Assembly: GCA_001770815.1 (NCBI GenBank)
Contig: MESD01000216.1
Coordinates: forward strand, 13,580 to 77,579
DNA length: 64,000 nt
DNA from: Burkholderiales bacterium RIFCSPHIGHO2_12_FULL_69_20
GTDB lineage: Bacteria; Pseudomonadota; Gammaproteobacteria; Burkholderiales; Burkholderiaceae_C
Direction: 5' to 3'
Part shown: one piece after another, positions 25,942-34,688 of the stretch
Layout: each line of letters starts with the position of its first letter
Position numbering within the stretch: position 1 is the stretch's first letter
Translations under genes and position numbers: made by a program
The notes under the pieces: model-generated
Database searches by the model: none
What the model was told of the DNA's origin: nothing
The model's input: only the letters and a program-made list of their open reading frames with translations

Positions 25942-26027
25942 ACAGTCCGCAGGGACTGTCTGTGTCCGGCCTCAGCTCACCAAGCCGGCCCGGGTCCCCT
26001 CGGGGGACCGGCCGACGTACCCGTCGG
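25942..26027. repeat. Three tandem perfect hairpins in the rnfB-exporter gap
   Basis: The 160-bp gap holds three separate perfect inverted repeats: ACAGTCC-GCAG-GGACTGT (25942-25959), GGTCCCC-TCG-GGGGACC (25993-26009) and CCGACG-TACC-CGTCGG (26012-26027). None is followed by a T-run. They may form RNA structure ahead of the exporter gene or be remnants of a repeat element. Confidence 0.6.
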
Positions 26028-26040
26028 ACGAGGGGCTCCA

Positions 26041-26961
26041 ATGTCTCGCATGAAGGCCAACGGCCTGCTGCTGCTGGCCGCGTTGATCTGGGGCTCGGCC
26101 TTCGTCGGCCAGGTGCAGGGCATGGCCGGCGTCGGGCCGCTCAGTTTCACCAGCCTGCGCTTCGTGCTGGGCGCGCTGGTGGTGGCGCCGCTGGCCTGGC
26201 ACGAGTGGCAAGGCCTGCGTGCGGCGGGCCAGCCGCCTGGCCGGGCGCATGCGGCGTGGATTGCCCTGCTCGGCAGCCTGCTGTGCATCGGCGTGGTGAT
26301 GCAGCAGATCGGCCTGATGAGCACCAGCGTGACCAACGCCGGCTTCCTGACCGCGCTGTACGTGCCGCTGGTGCCGCTGCTGGCCTGGCTGTTCCAGCGC
26401 CAGGTGCCGCACTGGACGGTGTGGGTGGCGGTGCCGGGCTGCCTGGCAGGCACCTGGCTGCTGACCGGCGCCGGCGCGCTGCAATCGCTGTCGGCGGGTG
26501 ATGCCTGGGTGCTGGCCAGCGCGCTGCCGTGGAGCGTGCATGTGCTGCTGGTCGGCCAGGTGGCCAACCGGCTGCGCGGCGCCTACCTGCTGGCCTGCGG
26601 CCAGTTCGTCGTCTGCGCGCTGATCAGCGGCGTGATGGCGCTGGCCAGCGAGCCGATCAGCGCCGATGGCCTGCGCATCGCCGCCGGCGCCATCGCCTAC
26701 ACCGGCATCCTGTCGGTGGGCGTGGGCTTCACGCTGCAGGTGGTGGGCCAGCGCCACGCGCCGCCGGCCGATGCCGCGATCATCCTGTCGTCGGAAACGC
26801 TGTTTGCCGCCCTGTTCGGCGCCGTGCTGATGGGCGACCGGCTGACCGCCTCCGGCCTGGCGGGCTGCGCGATGATCCTGGGCGGCATCCTGCTGGTGCA
26901 GGCCGTGCCGCTGTTCAGATCGCGCACCGTCGTCGTACCGATCAACCGGCCCAGCCCATGA
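26041..26961 (+). CDS. EamA/DMT-family inner-membrane transporter
   Basis: The 306-residue protein has ten predicted hydrophobic segments in two EamA repeats (MKANGLLLLAALIWGSAFV at the start, SSETLFAALFGAVLMGDRL in the second). DMT members export metabolites such as amino acids; the substrate cannot be named. GAGGGG lies 5 nt before the ATG. The stop overlaps the nth start (ATGA), so the two are translationally coupled. Confidence 0.9.
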   Translation: MSRMKANGLLLLAALIWGSAFVGQVQGMAGVGPLSFTSLRFVLGALVVAPLAWHEWQGLRAAGQPPGRAHAAWIALLGSLLCIGVVMQQIGLMSTSVTNAGFLTALYVPLVPLLAWLFQRQVPHWTVWVAVPGCLAGTWLLTGAGALQSLSAGDAWVLASALPWSVHVLLVGQVANRLRGAYLLACGQFVVCALISGVMALASEPISADGLRIAAGAIAYTGILSVGVGFTLQVVGQRHAPPADAAIILSSETLFAALFGAVLMGDRLTASGLAGCAMILGGILLVQAVPLFRSRTVVVPINRPSP

Positions 26962-27599
26962 AGCCTGCAGACATCGACACCTTCTTCGCCACCCTCTCGG
27001 CAGCCAATCCGCAACCGGCCAGCGAGCTGGAATACACCTCGGTGTTCGAGCTGCTGGCCGCCGTGCTGCTGTCGGCCCAGGCCACCGACGTCAGCGTCAA
27101 CAAGGCCACGCGGCGCTTGTTTCTCGTCGCCCACACGCCGCAGCAGATGCTGGCGCTGGGCGAGGCCGGCGTGGCCGAGGTCATCCGCACCATCGGGCTG
27201 TACCGCAACAAAGCCAGGCACCTGATCCAGGCCTGCCGCCTGCTGGTCGACCAACACGGCGGCCAGGTGCCACGCAGCCGCGCGGCGCTGGAAGCCCTGC
27301 CCGGCGTGGGCCGCAAGACGGCCAACGTGGTGCTCAACGTGGCCTTCGGTGAGCCCACCAACGCGGTGGACACGCATGTCTTCCGCGTCAGCAACCGCAC
27401 CGGTCTGGCGCCAGGCAAGACGCCGCTGGCGGTCGAGTTGCAGCTCGACCGGCGCGTGCCGCCGGCCTACCGGCGCGATGCGCACCACTGGCTGATCCTG
27501 CACGGCCGCTACGTGTGCACCGCCCGCGCGCCGAAGTGCCGTGATTGCAGCGTGCGCGCCCAGTGCGACACCGGCCGCGCGCTGAAGCTGCCGGCATGA
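26958..27599 (+). CDS. nth: Endonuclease III
   Basis: The 213-residue DNA glycosylase/AP lyase removes oxidised pyrimidines. The helix-hairpin-helix LPGVGRKTANVVLN carries Lys120 and Asp138 follows in VDTHV; these match the catalytic residues of E. coli Nth in number and context. The [4Fe-4S] cluster motif C-X6-C-X2-C-X5-C is present near the C-terminus (YVCTARAPKCRDCSVRAQC). ATGA overlaps link it to the exporter upstream and btuF downstream. Confidence 0.97.
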   Translation: MKPADIDTFFATLSAANPQPASELEYTSVFELLAAVLLSAQATDVSVNKATRRLFLVAHTPQQMLALGEAGVAEVIRTIGLYRNKARHLIQACRLLVDQHGGQVPRSRAALEALPGVGRKTANVVLNVAFGEPTNAVDTHVFRVSNRTGLAPGKTPLAVELQLDRRVPPAYRRDAHHWLILHGRYVCTARAPKCRDCSVRAQCDTGRALKLPA

Positions 27600-28483
27600 C
27601 GGCGCGGCGTGGCCTGGGTCTGCGCTTCGGTCTGGTGCTGGCCTGCGCCGCGGCGCTGGGTGCCGGGGCCGCGCCGGTGACGGTGCGCGACGACGCCGGC
27701 CAGGTATTGACCCTGCCGACACCGGCCCGGCGCGCCATCACGCTGGCGCCACACCTGGCCGAACTGGTGTTCGCCGCCGGCGCCGGCGACCGGCTGGTGG
27801 GCGTGATGCGCTACAGCGAATTCCCGCCCGAGGCCGCCCGGTTGCCGGTGATCGGCGATGCCTTCGCAATCAACCTGGAGGCGATGGCCACGCTCAAGCC
27901 CGACCTGTTGCTGGCCTGGCGCAGCGGCCTCAACCCACGCCAGCAGCAACGCCTGCAGACGCTGGGGCTGCCGGTCTATACCAACGAGATCAACACCGTC
28001 GAGGGCATCGCCGACACGCTGCGCCGGCTGGGTCGATTGTTTGGCACCGAGGCCACCGCCGAAGCCGCTGCCGCGTCGACCGAGGCCCGCTGGCATGCGC
28101 TGCGCGCGGTTTTTGCCCACCGCGCGCCGGTGCGGGTGTTCTACCAACTCTGGCACGAGCCGCTGATGACGGTGAACCGCGGCCACCTGATCGACCAGGC
28201 CATCGCCGCCTGCGGTGGCATCAACGTGTTCGGCGGCCAGCCCGGGCTGACGCCCACGGTCAGCTGGGAGGCCGCGGTGGCCGCCGATCCGCAGGTGGTG
28301 GTCACCGGTGCCGAGGCCAACGAGCCGGCGCACCTGGAAGGCTGGCAGCGCTTCGGCCGGGTGTCAGCGGTCCAGGGCGGTCGGGTGGTCACGTTGCAGG
28401 GCCATCGGCTGGCGCGCATGTCGCCGGCCTTCATCGACGGCGCGATGGCCCTGTGCGAGGCGATCGACCGGGCGCGGCGCTGA
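27596..28483 (+). CDS. btuF: Vitamin B12 ABC transporter periplasmic binding protein
   Basis: The 295-residue protein has a signal peptide (MTARRGLGLRFGLVLACAAALGAGAA) and a periplasmic-binding-protein fold with ITLAPHLAELVFAAGAGDRLVG and FYQLWHEPLMTVNRGH. The last motif, with ACGGINVFG, is typical of BtuF. It would deliver cobalamin to BtuCD. It starts in an ATGA overlap with the nth stop and converges on btuD with a 22-bp gap. Unlike btuBCD it is not behind the riboswitch. Confidence 0.9.
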   Translation: MTARRGLGLRFGLVLACAAALGAGAAPVTVRDDAGQVLTLPTPARRAITLAPHLAELVFAAGAGDRLVGVMRYSEFPPEAARLPVIGDAFAINLEAMATLKPDLLLAWRSGLNPRQQQRLQTLGLPVYTNEINTVEGIADTLRRLGRLFGTEATAEAAAASTEARWHALRAVFAHRAPVRVFYQLWHEPLMTVNRGHLIDQAIAACGGINVFGGQPGLTPTVSWEAAVAADPQVVVTGAEANEPAHLEGWQRFGRVSAVQGGRVVTLQGHRLARMSPAFIDGAMALCEAIDRARR

Positions 28484-28505
28484 GCGACGCACCCCATCGA
28501 CCACG

Positions 28506-29276
28506 CTACTCGGCCACCCAGATCCCGCCCACCGCGCGCCAGCCGCAACCGTACACCTGCTGCAGCAGCGGCGCCTGGATCAGCGCCGCGCAGGGGCCAG
28601 CCTGCCAGCGGCCATCGCCGGTCAGCGCCAGCACATGGGTGGCGGTGCGCACGATCCAGTTCACGTCGTGCGCGGTGACGATCAGCGCGGCCTCGCTGCC
28701 GGGCGCCACCAGCCGCGCCAGCCAGCGCGCCAACCGGGCCTGGTGCGCCGGGTCCTGGAACGACACCGGCTCGTCCATCAGCATCAGCGGTGCGCCCTGC
28801 AGCACGCATTGCGCCAGTGCGATGCGCTGACGCTCGCCGCCCGACAGCTGCATCACGCCACGCTGGGCCAGCCACTGCGCGTCCAGGTCGGCCAGCACGG
28901 CGCTGGCGTCCAGCGCGCCGGGCCGCACGGTCGACAGGTCCAGCAGGCGCTGCACGCTGAGCGGAAAACGGTCGACCGCCTGCTGCGGCGCGTAGGCGCG
29001 CGCCCAGGCGGCGTCGGCCGCCGGCCAGTCGGCCTGCGCGCGGCCCAGCCAGCGCACCTCGCCCTGGCGGGCCGGCACGCCCAGCCCGGCCAGCGCACGC
29101 AGCAGCGTGCTCTTGCCGGCGGCGTTGCGGCCGATCACGCACCAGCGCTCGCCCGGCCGCACCACCCAATCCAGGCCCTGCAGCAGGCAGCGGCCGGCCG
29201 CATGCAGGCTCAGGCCACGGGTCTCCAGCAGCGGGGTGACGGTTGCCTCGGTGCGGACCGACATCGAATCCGTCAT
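28506..29276 (-). CDS. btuD: Vitamin B12 ABC transporter ATPase
   Basis: The 256-residue ABC ATPase has Walker A GRNAAGKST, the signature LSGGERQRIALAQ, Walker B LMLMDEP and the H-loop histidine in VTAHDVNW. It powers the BtuC permease. It overlaps the end of btuC by 4 nt (ATGA). The third gene of the riboswitch-led btuB-btuC-btuD unit. Confidence 0.93.
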   Translation of the reverse strand: MTDSMSVRTEATVTPLLETRGLSLHAAGRCLLQGLDWVVRPGERWCVIGRNAAGKSTLLRALAGLGVPARQGEVRWLGRAQADWPAADAAWARAYAPQQAVDRFPLSVQRLLDLSTVRPGALDASAVLADLDAQWLAQRGVMQLSGGERQRIALAQCVLQGAPLMLMDEPVSFQDPAHQARLARWLARLVAPGSEAALIVTAHDVNWIVRTATHVLALTGDGRWQAGPCAALIQAPLLQQVYGCGWRAVGGIWVAE

Positions 29277-30208
29277 CGCGTGCCCCGCGTCAGCACCACG
29301 ATGAACAGCGGCGCGCCCACCAGCGCCATCACCGCGCCCACCGGCAGTTCCAGCGGCGCCACCACGGTGCGCGCCACCAGATCGGCCAGCGTCAGCAGCG
29401 TGGCGCCGCCCACCGCGCTCATCCAGGCCAGGTCGCGGATGCGCTGCACGCCCAGCAGCCGCAGCGCCTGCGGCACCACCAGGCCGACAAAGCCGATGGC
29501 CCCGGCGCTGGCCACCGCCAGCCCCGCCGCCAGCGAGGCGCTGACCAGCAGCAGCAGGCGCAGCCGGCGCACCGGCTCGCCCAGCAGCGCAGCCACCTCG
29601 CTGCCCAGTTGCAGCCGGTCGATGGCGGTGTCACGCACCATCAGCAGCGCGGCAAAGGCCAGCGCCGCCACGCCGCAACCCAGGCCGCCCTGCGCGCCCG
29701 ACAGATCACCCACCAGCCAGAAGATCGCGCCGCGCAGCTGCTGGTCGGGCGTGATCGCCAGCAGCAGCGTGGCCACCGCGCCGCACAGCGAGGCCAGCAT
29801 CACGCCGGTCAGCACCAGCCGCGGCGAGGCGTCGTCAGTGGACGCCAGCGCGCCGCGCGTCAGCGCCAGCAGCAGGCCGCCGGCGGCCAGTGCGCCCAGG
29901 CCGGCGCCCAGCCACAGGCTGGCGCCGGCCATCAGCGCCAGCAGGCCACCCACCGACGCACCGCCCGAGGTGCCCAGCACATAGGGATCGGCCAGCGGGT
30001 TGCGCAGCAACACCTGCATCGCCAGACCGGCCAGCGCCAGCAGCGCCCCCACGCCCACAGCGGCGGCCACCCGTGGCGCCCGCAGCGCGGCGATCAGCTC
30101 CAGGTCGAAGCCGGCGCTGCCCAGCGCCAGGCCGGCGGCCACGGCCACCCCCAGCGCCAGCAGCAGGGCCAGCGCCAAGGCGGTGAGGCGGGCACCGGTC
30201 AGGCCCAT
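29273..30208 (-). CDS. btuC: Vitamin B12 ABC transporter permease (FecCD family)
   Basis: The 311-residue inner-membrane protein has about nine or ten hydrophobic segments and the FecCD/BtuC motifs LRAPRVAAAVGVGALLALAG, NPLADPYVLGTSGGA and GAIGFVGLVVPQALR. It forms the cobalamin channel with BtuD. It follows btuB by 30 bp and overlaps btuD. Confidence 0.93.
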   Translation of the reverse strand: MGLTGARLTALALALLLALGVAVAAGLALGSAGFDLELIAALRAPRVAAAVGVGALLALAGLAMQVLLRNPLADPYVLGTSGGASVGGLLALMAGASLWLGAGLGALAAGGLLLALTRGALASTDDASPRLVLTGVMLASLCGAVATLLLAITPDQQLRGAIFWLVGDLSGAQGGLGCGVAALAFAALLMVRDTAIDRLQLGSEVAALLGEPVRRLRLLLLVSASLAAGLAVASAGAIGFVGLVVPQALRLLGVQRIRDLAWMSAVGGATLLTLADLVARTVVAPLELPVGAVMALVGAPLFIVVLTRGTR

Positions 30209-30238
30209 GAGGTTGCGCGCTCGGGCAGGCTCAGTGCA

Positions 30239-32095
30239 TCAGCCCGGCAGGCGCCAGCGCAGGCCCAGCTGGGCGCTGCGGCCGGCCATCGGGTAGGTGC
30301 GCGCCAGCTGGTAGTCCTTGTCACCGGCGTTGTCGATGCGCAGGTGCAACGTCAGGTCGGGCGTCAGGGCCCGCTCGGCGCGCAGGTTGACCACCGCATA
30401 ACCGCCCATGCGCTGGGCCGGGGTGTTGGCCGCATTGTCGAAGCGCCCGCCCGAGGCCTGCAGTTCCAACCCCAGGCCCCAGCCGGCCCATTGCGTATCG
30501 GCGCCGAAGCTGCCAAAGGCGCGCGCACGACGCGCCAGCAGCTTGTCGGTGTCGAGGTTGCGCGGGTCGTGCCAATCCACCGAGCCGTGCAGCGCCAGAC
30601 CCGCCAGCTTGCCGCGGCCCGCCAGCGTGAGGCCCTCGTAGCGCACCTGGCCGGCATTCTCATAACAGCCAAAGGCGGAGGCGCAAGGCCCGGCCGCGCC
30701 GAACAGGATCAGCTGGCGCACCCGGTTGCGCCAGGCGGTGGCGCTGAACTCGGTGCCGGCCTGCGCCCAGCGCAGCCCCAGCTCAAGATTGCGCCCCTTC
30801 TCGGGCGCCAGATCAGCCACCCCATACTCGCTGAAGCGCTGGTACAGCGTGGGTGCGCGAAACGACGTGGCCGCCGATGCCATCAGCCGCCAGGCCGGCG
30901 CCCACTGCCAACCCCAGGCCAGGCTGCCGGTGGGTTGGCCGCCGAACTCGCTGTCGTGGTCGTGCCTCAGGTGGGCCTGCCAGGCGTGGCCACCGAGCTC
31001 GGCCTGCCAGCCCAGCGCCAGCGCGTCCTGGTGGCGCGCGCCCTGCAGCGTGGCCGAGAACGCGGTGGCGGGGTTCAGCAGTTCGTCTTCTTTGCGCTCC
31101 AGCGTCAGGTCCAGCCGGTGCACTCCGAAGCGCTGCCCCTGCTGCAGCACGAAGTTGCGCAGCGTGGTCTCGGTCCGGTAGAACGACGGCTGCGACTCGT
31201 AGGTGTTGCGTGATTCACCCAGCTGCAGCCGCGTATCGGACTCGGCCGACCACTGGCCGTGCCAGCTCAGGTTGGCGGTGCGCAGCGCCTGGCGCGACAC
31301 GTCGTCGGCGGTGCGGCTCTGGTCGTACTGACCCCACAGGTTGCTGGCCAGCAGCGCGGCGTCGACGCGATGACCCGGCGCCAGTTGTGCACCCAGCCGG
31401 GCCTGCACGCCGCTGCGGCGCCAGCCATCGTCATCGGGGTTGGACGTGGCGGTGGCGCGGGCGTTGAAGCCCTGGCTGCGACCGTGCGAGGCGGTCAGCG
31501 CGTAGTCCAACACGCCGGTCGCGCCGCTGATGGCTGCGCTGCCTTGCAGTGTGTCCCGCGTGCCCACCGACAGTGCCGCGCGGGCCTGCAACGGGCCGCT
31601 GCCGCGCTTGGTGAACAACTGCACCACGCCGGCCACCGCGTCCGAGCCGTACACCGCGGCGGCCGGGCCGCGCAGCACCTCGATGCGCTCGATCTGGTCG
31701 ATCGGCAGCAGCTCCCACGGCGCGCCGCCGGTGGCCTGGCCATCGACCCGCAGGCCATCGATGTAGACGGCGGCGTGGCGCGATTCGGCGCCACGGATGA
31801 ACACGCTGGTGACCCCCGCAGGCCCGCCGTTGCGGGCGAACTGCACGCCCGGCAACTGGGCCAGCAGATCGGCGGCGCAGCTGGCGCCGCTGCGCTCGAT
31901 GGCATCACGCTCGAGCACCGAGATATCGGCCAGCACCCGTGACAGGGGCTGGGCAGTGCGGGTGGCGGTGACCACCACGGTATCGGCCGCGGTGCCCGTC
32001 TGGGCCCCCACGGCAGTGACGCAGGCGCAGCAGACCACGGCCATCGTGGCGGCCACGGGCCGGCGGGCGCGAAGGCCCGGAAAAAGAATCGACAT
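30239..32095 (-). CDS. btuB: TonB-dependent vitamin B12 receptor
   Basis: The 618-residue outer-membrane receptor has a signal peptide (to about residue 32, VTAVGAQ) and a TonB-box-like segment ADTVVVTATR. The plug is recognisable (QLPGVQFARNGGPAGVTSVF, EVLRGPAAAVYGSDAVAGVV) and the barrel ends LGLRWRLPG. An alternative start at 32125 adds ten residues (MHDLPWLLLN) and has GGGG upstream. The 5' leader is a cobalamin riboswitch, which fixes the substrate as cobalamin. First gene of btuBCD. Confidence 0.94.
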   Translation of the reverse strand: MSILFPGLRARRPVAATMAVVCCACVTAVGAQTGTAADTVVVTATRTAQPLSRVLADISVLERDAIERSGASCAADLLAQLPGVQFARNGGPAGVTSVFIRGAESRHAAVYIDGLRVDGQATGGAPWELLPIDQIERIEVLRGPAAAVYGSDAVAGVVQLFTKRGSGPLQARAALSVGTRDTLQGSAAISGATGVLDYALTASHGRSQGFNARATATSNPDDDGWRRSGVQARLGAQLAPGHRVDAALLASNLWGQYDQSRTADDVSRQALRTANLSWHGQWSAESDTRLQLGESRNTYESQPSFYRTETTLRNFVLQQGQRFGVHRLDLTLERKEDELLNPATAFSATLQGARHQDALALGWQAELGGHAWQAHLRHDHDSEFGGQPTGSLAWGWQWAPAWRLMASAATSFRAPTLYQRFSEYGVADLAPEKGRNLELGLRWAQAGTEFSATAWRNRVRQLILFGAAGPCASAFGCYENAGQVRYEGLTLAGRGKLAGLALHGSVDWHDPRNLDTDKLLARRARAFGSFGADTQWAGWGLGLELQASGGRFDNAANTPAQRMGGYAVVNLRAERALTPDLTLHLRIDNAGDKDYQLARTYPMAGRSAQLGLRWRLPG

Positions 32096-32184
32096 GTTGA
32101 GAAGCAACCAAGGCAGATCGTGCATGGCTGCTTCCCCGCAGCCACGCACCCTACGGCGTGCGGCACGAGGCCGACACACCACCT

Positions 32185-32410
32185 TGCTGGCCGGTATCCG
32201 GGCTGGCGGAGACAACCCCTGTGGCCTTCCCGACCGTGGACACGGCCAGTGGCGTCAGACACAGGAGCGGCGGCTTCACCCGTCAAGGATCGGCCACGTC
32301 CGCTTACCGTTGCGGGGGCAGCGCAGGTTGGGTTGACGCCTGTGGGCGACGACCTTCCTGCTTCCCGTTTAACCTGGCCGCTGCGAACGGCGGCCAGAGC
32401 ACCAACAGCG
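32185..32410 (-). promoter_or_regulatory. Cobalamin (AdoCbl) riboswitch upstream of btuB
   Basis: Reading the minus strand, the leader holds the conserved cobalamin elements in order: TTGGTGC near the 5' end, AAACGGGAA, GCTGCCCCCGCAACGGTAA, TGAAGCCGC, GACGCCACTG, CGGGAAGG and the B12 box GCCAGCCCGGATACCGGCC (32189-32207). The B12 box lies 94 nt or 64 nt before the two candidate btuB starts, so it may control translation. No terminator T-run is visible, which fits translational rather than transcriptional control. Confidence 0.96.
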
Positions 32411-32413
32411 TCC

Positions 32414-32419
32414 ATCCTA
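32414..32419 (-). promoter_or_regulatory. -10 box for the btuBCD leader
   Basis: TAGGAT on the minus strand lies 7-10 nt before the first conserved riboswitch bases, the expected place for a sigma-70 -10 box. No good -35 is seen. Confidence 0.45.
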
Positions 32420-32490
32420 ACGCAGCCGTGCTGGCACGCCGCTGACGGCGGCGCCCCACACCCCGGGGTGGCCGCGTGCAACCCGGCACC

Positions 32491-32496
32491 TACAAT
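32491..32496 (+). promoter_or_regulatory. Possible -10 box of the zapA operon
   Basis: TACAAT lies 31 nt before the ATG of the small coiled-coil gene, with AGGAGG (32509-32514) between them. The -35 region is not recognisable. Confidence 0.4.
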
Positions 32497-32526
32497 GGCA
32501 CGATCAACAGGAGGCGGCGCCAGGCC

Positions 32527-32784
32527 ATGTCAAGACTCGATGATCTCGCCGAGCGGATCGAACGCCTGGTGCTGCGCCACGAAGAACTGCAGCGCACCAA
32601 TACGCTGCTCGAAACCCAGCTGGGCACGGTGACCAGCGAGCGCGACAGCCTGCGCTCGCGCCTGGCCGCGGCCCGCGCGCGCATCGATGCGCTGCTCGAC
32701 CGCCTGCCTGCCGAGCCATCTGCAGCGCCTGCCGTGGCCTCGGCGCTGTCGCCGCCGGCCCAGCATGAACCGGACGCCCCATGA
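32527..32784 (+). CDS. Small coiled-coil protein (TIGR02449/SlyX-ZapB-like)
   Basis: The 85-residue protein is a leucine-rich coiled coil over residues 1-60 (MSRLDDLAERIERLVLRHEE, TNTLLETQLGTVTSERDSLR) with an Ala/Pro tail. This short protein usually precedes zapA in proteobacteria, and here its stop overlaps the zapA start (ATGA). By position and shape it may serve in division with ZapA, as ZapB does; that is inference. The upstream in-frame ATG (32476) is rejected because the ribosome site AGGAGG lies after it. Confidence 0.8.
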   Translation: MSRLDDLAERIERLVLRHEELQRTNTLLETQLGTVTSERDSLRSRLAAARARIDALLDRLPAEPSAAPAVASALSPPAQHEPDAP

Positions 32785-33098
32785 AGCAGATCGAAGCCAC
32801 CATCCTCGGCCAGAGCTACATGCTGGCCTGCCCGCCCGATGGCGAAGCCCTGCTGCGCGAAGCGGTGGCCATCGTCGACCGCGAGATGAGCGCCATCCGC
32901 GACGCCGGCAAGGTCAAGGCGCGTGAGCGCATCGCCGTGTTGACCGCGCTGAACCTGGCCTACCAGCGCGCCGAACAGGCCCATGCGCCAGTGCCCGCAC
33001 CCACGGCCAACACCGTCGTGGCCGACGGCGAGATGGACGTCGAGCACCTGATCCGCCGCATCGACAGCGTGCTGGGCCCCAACGGCCAGTTGCTGTGA
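32781..33098 (+). CDS. zapA: Cell division protein ZapA
   Basis: The 105-residue protein has the ZapA fold: MKQIEATILGQSYMLACPPD, then VDREMSAIRDAGKVKARERI and AVLTALNLAYQ. It bundles FtsZ filaments at the Z-ring. It overlaps the upstream coiled-coil gene and is directly followed by the 6S RNA gene, the typical proteobacterial neighbourhood. Confidence 0.93.
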   Translation: MKQIEATILGQSYMLACPPDGEALLREAVAIVDREMSAIRDAGKVKARERIAVLTALNLAYQRAEQAHAPVPAPTANTVVADGEMDVEHLIRRIDSVLGPNGQLL

Positions 33099-33132
33099 GA
33101 AATTCGACGCTACAAGGGGCTTCGGGCATGCC

Positions 33133-33138
33133 TAGAAT
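33133..33138 (+). promoter_or_regulatory. 6S RNA promoter -10 box
   Basis: TAGAAT sits 6 nt before the predicted 5' end of the 6S RNA (33145). The -35 region around 33109-33116 (GCTACAAG) is a poor match to consensus. Confidence 0.65.
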
Positions 33139-33144
33139 GGCGAC

Positions 33145-33321
33145 GTCCGTTGCGTTTCGTGGGCTTTATATTTCCTTGATCCGATGCTCATTGAGCCAGG
33201 GCTTGGAACATTGCGAGGCTGGTGTGATCGTCTCGCGTCAGATGAACCCGAAGCCTCGCTGACCTCGCCCACCTGATCTCCCACTTGGGATCAGGAATGC
33301 GGTTCACGGTTCGCAACGGAC
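33145..33321 (+). ncRNA. ssrS: 6S RNA
   Basis: 6S RNA binds sigma-70 RNA polymerase in stationary phase as a mimic of open promoter DNA. The ends pair perfectly: GTCCGTTGCG (33145-33154) with CGCAACGGAC (33312-33321). A second closing helix forms between TTCCTTGATCC (33172-33182) and GGATCAGGAA (33288-33297). The length of about 177 nt, the long imperfect hairpin with a large central region and the position after zapA all fit. The exact 3' end is unknown; CCCCCCCTTTCT follows. Confidence 0.9.
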
Positions 33322-33336
33322 ACCCCCCCTTTCTCC

Positions 33337-33824
<488 letters not shown>

Positions 33825-33825
<1 letters not shown>

Positions 33826-34652
33826 TGTCCTTTCTCGATACGCCCCTCGTGCTGGAACTGCTGCTGCTGGGGGTGTGCACCGGCTTCCTGGCCGGCCTGC
33901 TGGGCATCGGCGGGGGCATGCTGATGGTGCCGTTCCTGACGATGATCTTCAACAACCGCGGCATCGAACCCGGGCTGGCGGTGAAGATGGCCATCGCCAC
34001 CTCGATGGCCACCATCCTGTTTACCTCGATCTCCAGCGTGCGCGCACATCACCAGCGTGGCGCCGTGCGCTGGGAACTGGTGCGCCGGCTGGTGCCGGGC
34101 ATCGTCATCGGTGGGCTGCTGTCGGGCGCCGGCCTGTTCTCGCTGATCAAGGGCTCGACGCTGGCGCTGGTATTCGCCGCCTTCGTCGGCTTCTCGGCCA
34201 CGCAGATGCTGATCGACCGCAAGCCCAAGCCCAGCCGCCAGATGCCCGGGCCGGTGGGCGCCACCGCCGCGGGGGGCTTCATCGGCCTGATTTCGGGGCT
34301 GGTGGGCGCCGGGGGTGCCTTCATCTCGGTGCCCTTCATGACCTGGTGCAATGTGGCCATGCACAACGCGGTGGCCACCAGTGCGGCGCTGGGCTTTCCG
34401 ATCGCGCTGGCGAACACCGTGGGCTACGTGGTCGCCGGCTGGAACCTGCCGCAGCAGGTGCCCGGCAGCGTGGGTTACCTGATGCTGCCGGCGTTGGCGG
34501 TGATCGCCGTGGCCAGCGTGTTGATGGCGCCGCTGGGCGCGCGCGCCGCGCACGCGATGAACACCAAGCAGTTGAAGAAGGTGTTTGCCTTCCTGCTGTA
34601 CGGCCTGGCCAGCTACATGGCCTGGCGCGGCTTCAGCAGCGTGACCGGCTGA
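33825..34652 (+). CDS. TauE/SafE-family inner-membrane permease
   Basis: The 275-residue protein (MSFLDTPLVLELLLLGVCTG) has about eight hydrophobic segments and the family hallmarks GFLAGLLGIGGGMLMVPFL and GLISGLVGAGGAFISVPFM, one per half. TauE/SafE proteins move sulfite, sulfoacetate or other small anions; which one here is unknown. The ATG overlaps the stop of the EVE gene. Confidence 0.9.
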
Positions 34653-34659
34653 GCGCCGG

Positions 34660-34680
34660 CGGGCCCGGCCAACCGGCCCG
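34660..34680. terminator. Hairpin between convergent genes
   Basis: CGGGCC (34660-34665) and GGCCCG (34675-34680) can pair between the TauE/SafE and GGDEF genes, which converge. No T-run is present, so termination is uncertain. Confidence 0.35.
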
Positions 34681-34688
34681 TGGCCCGC

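Noticed and set aside
29243-31213. 656-codon plus-strand open frame over btuC and btuB
   Set aside because: Gln/Arg-rich antisense shadow of GC-rich genes, with no recognisable domain.
32476-32526. Upstream start of the small coiled-coil gene
   Set aside because: The -10 box and AGGAGG ribosome site lie between it and the ATG at 32527.
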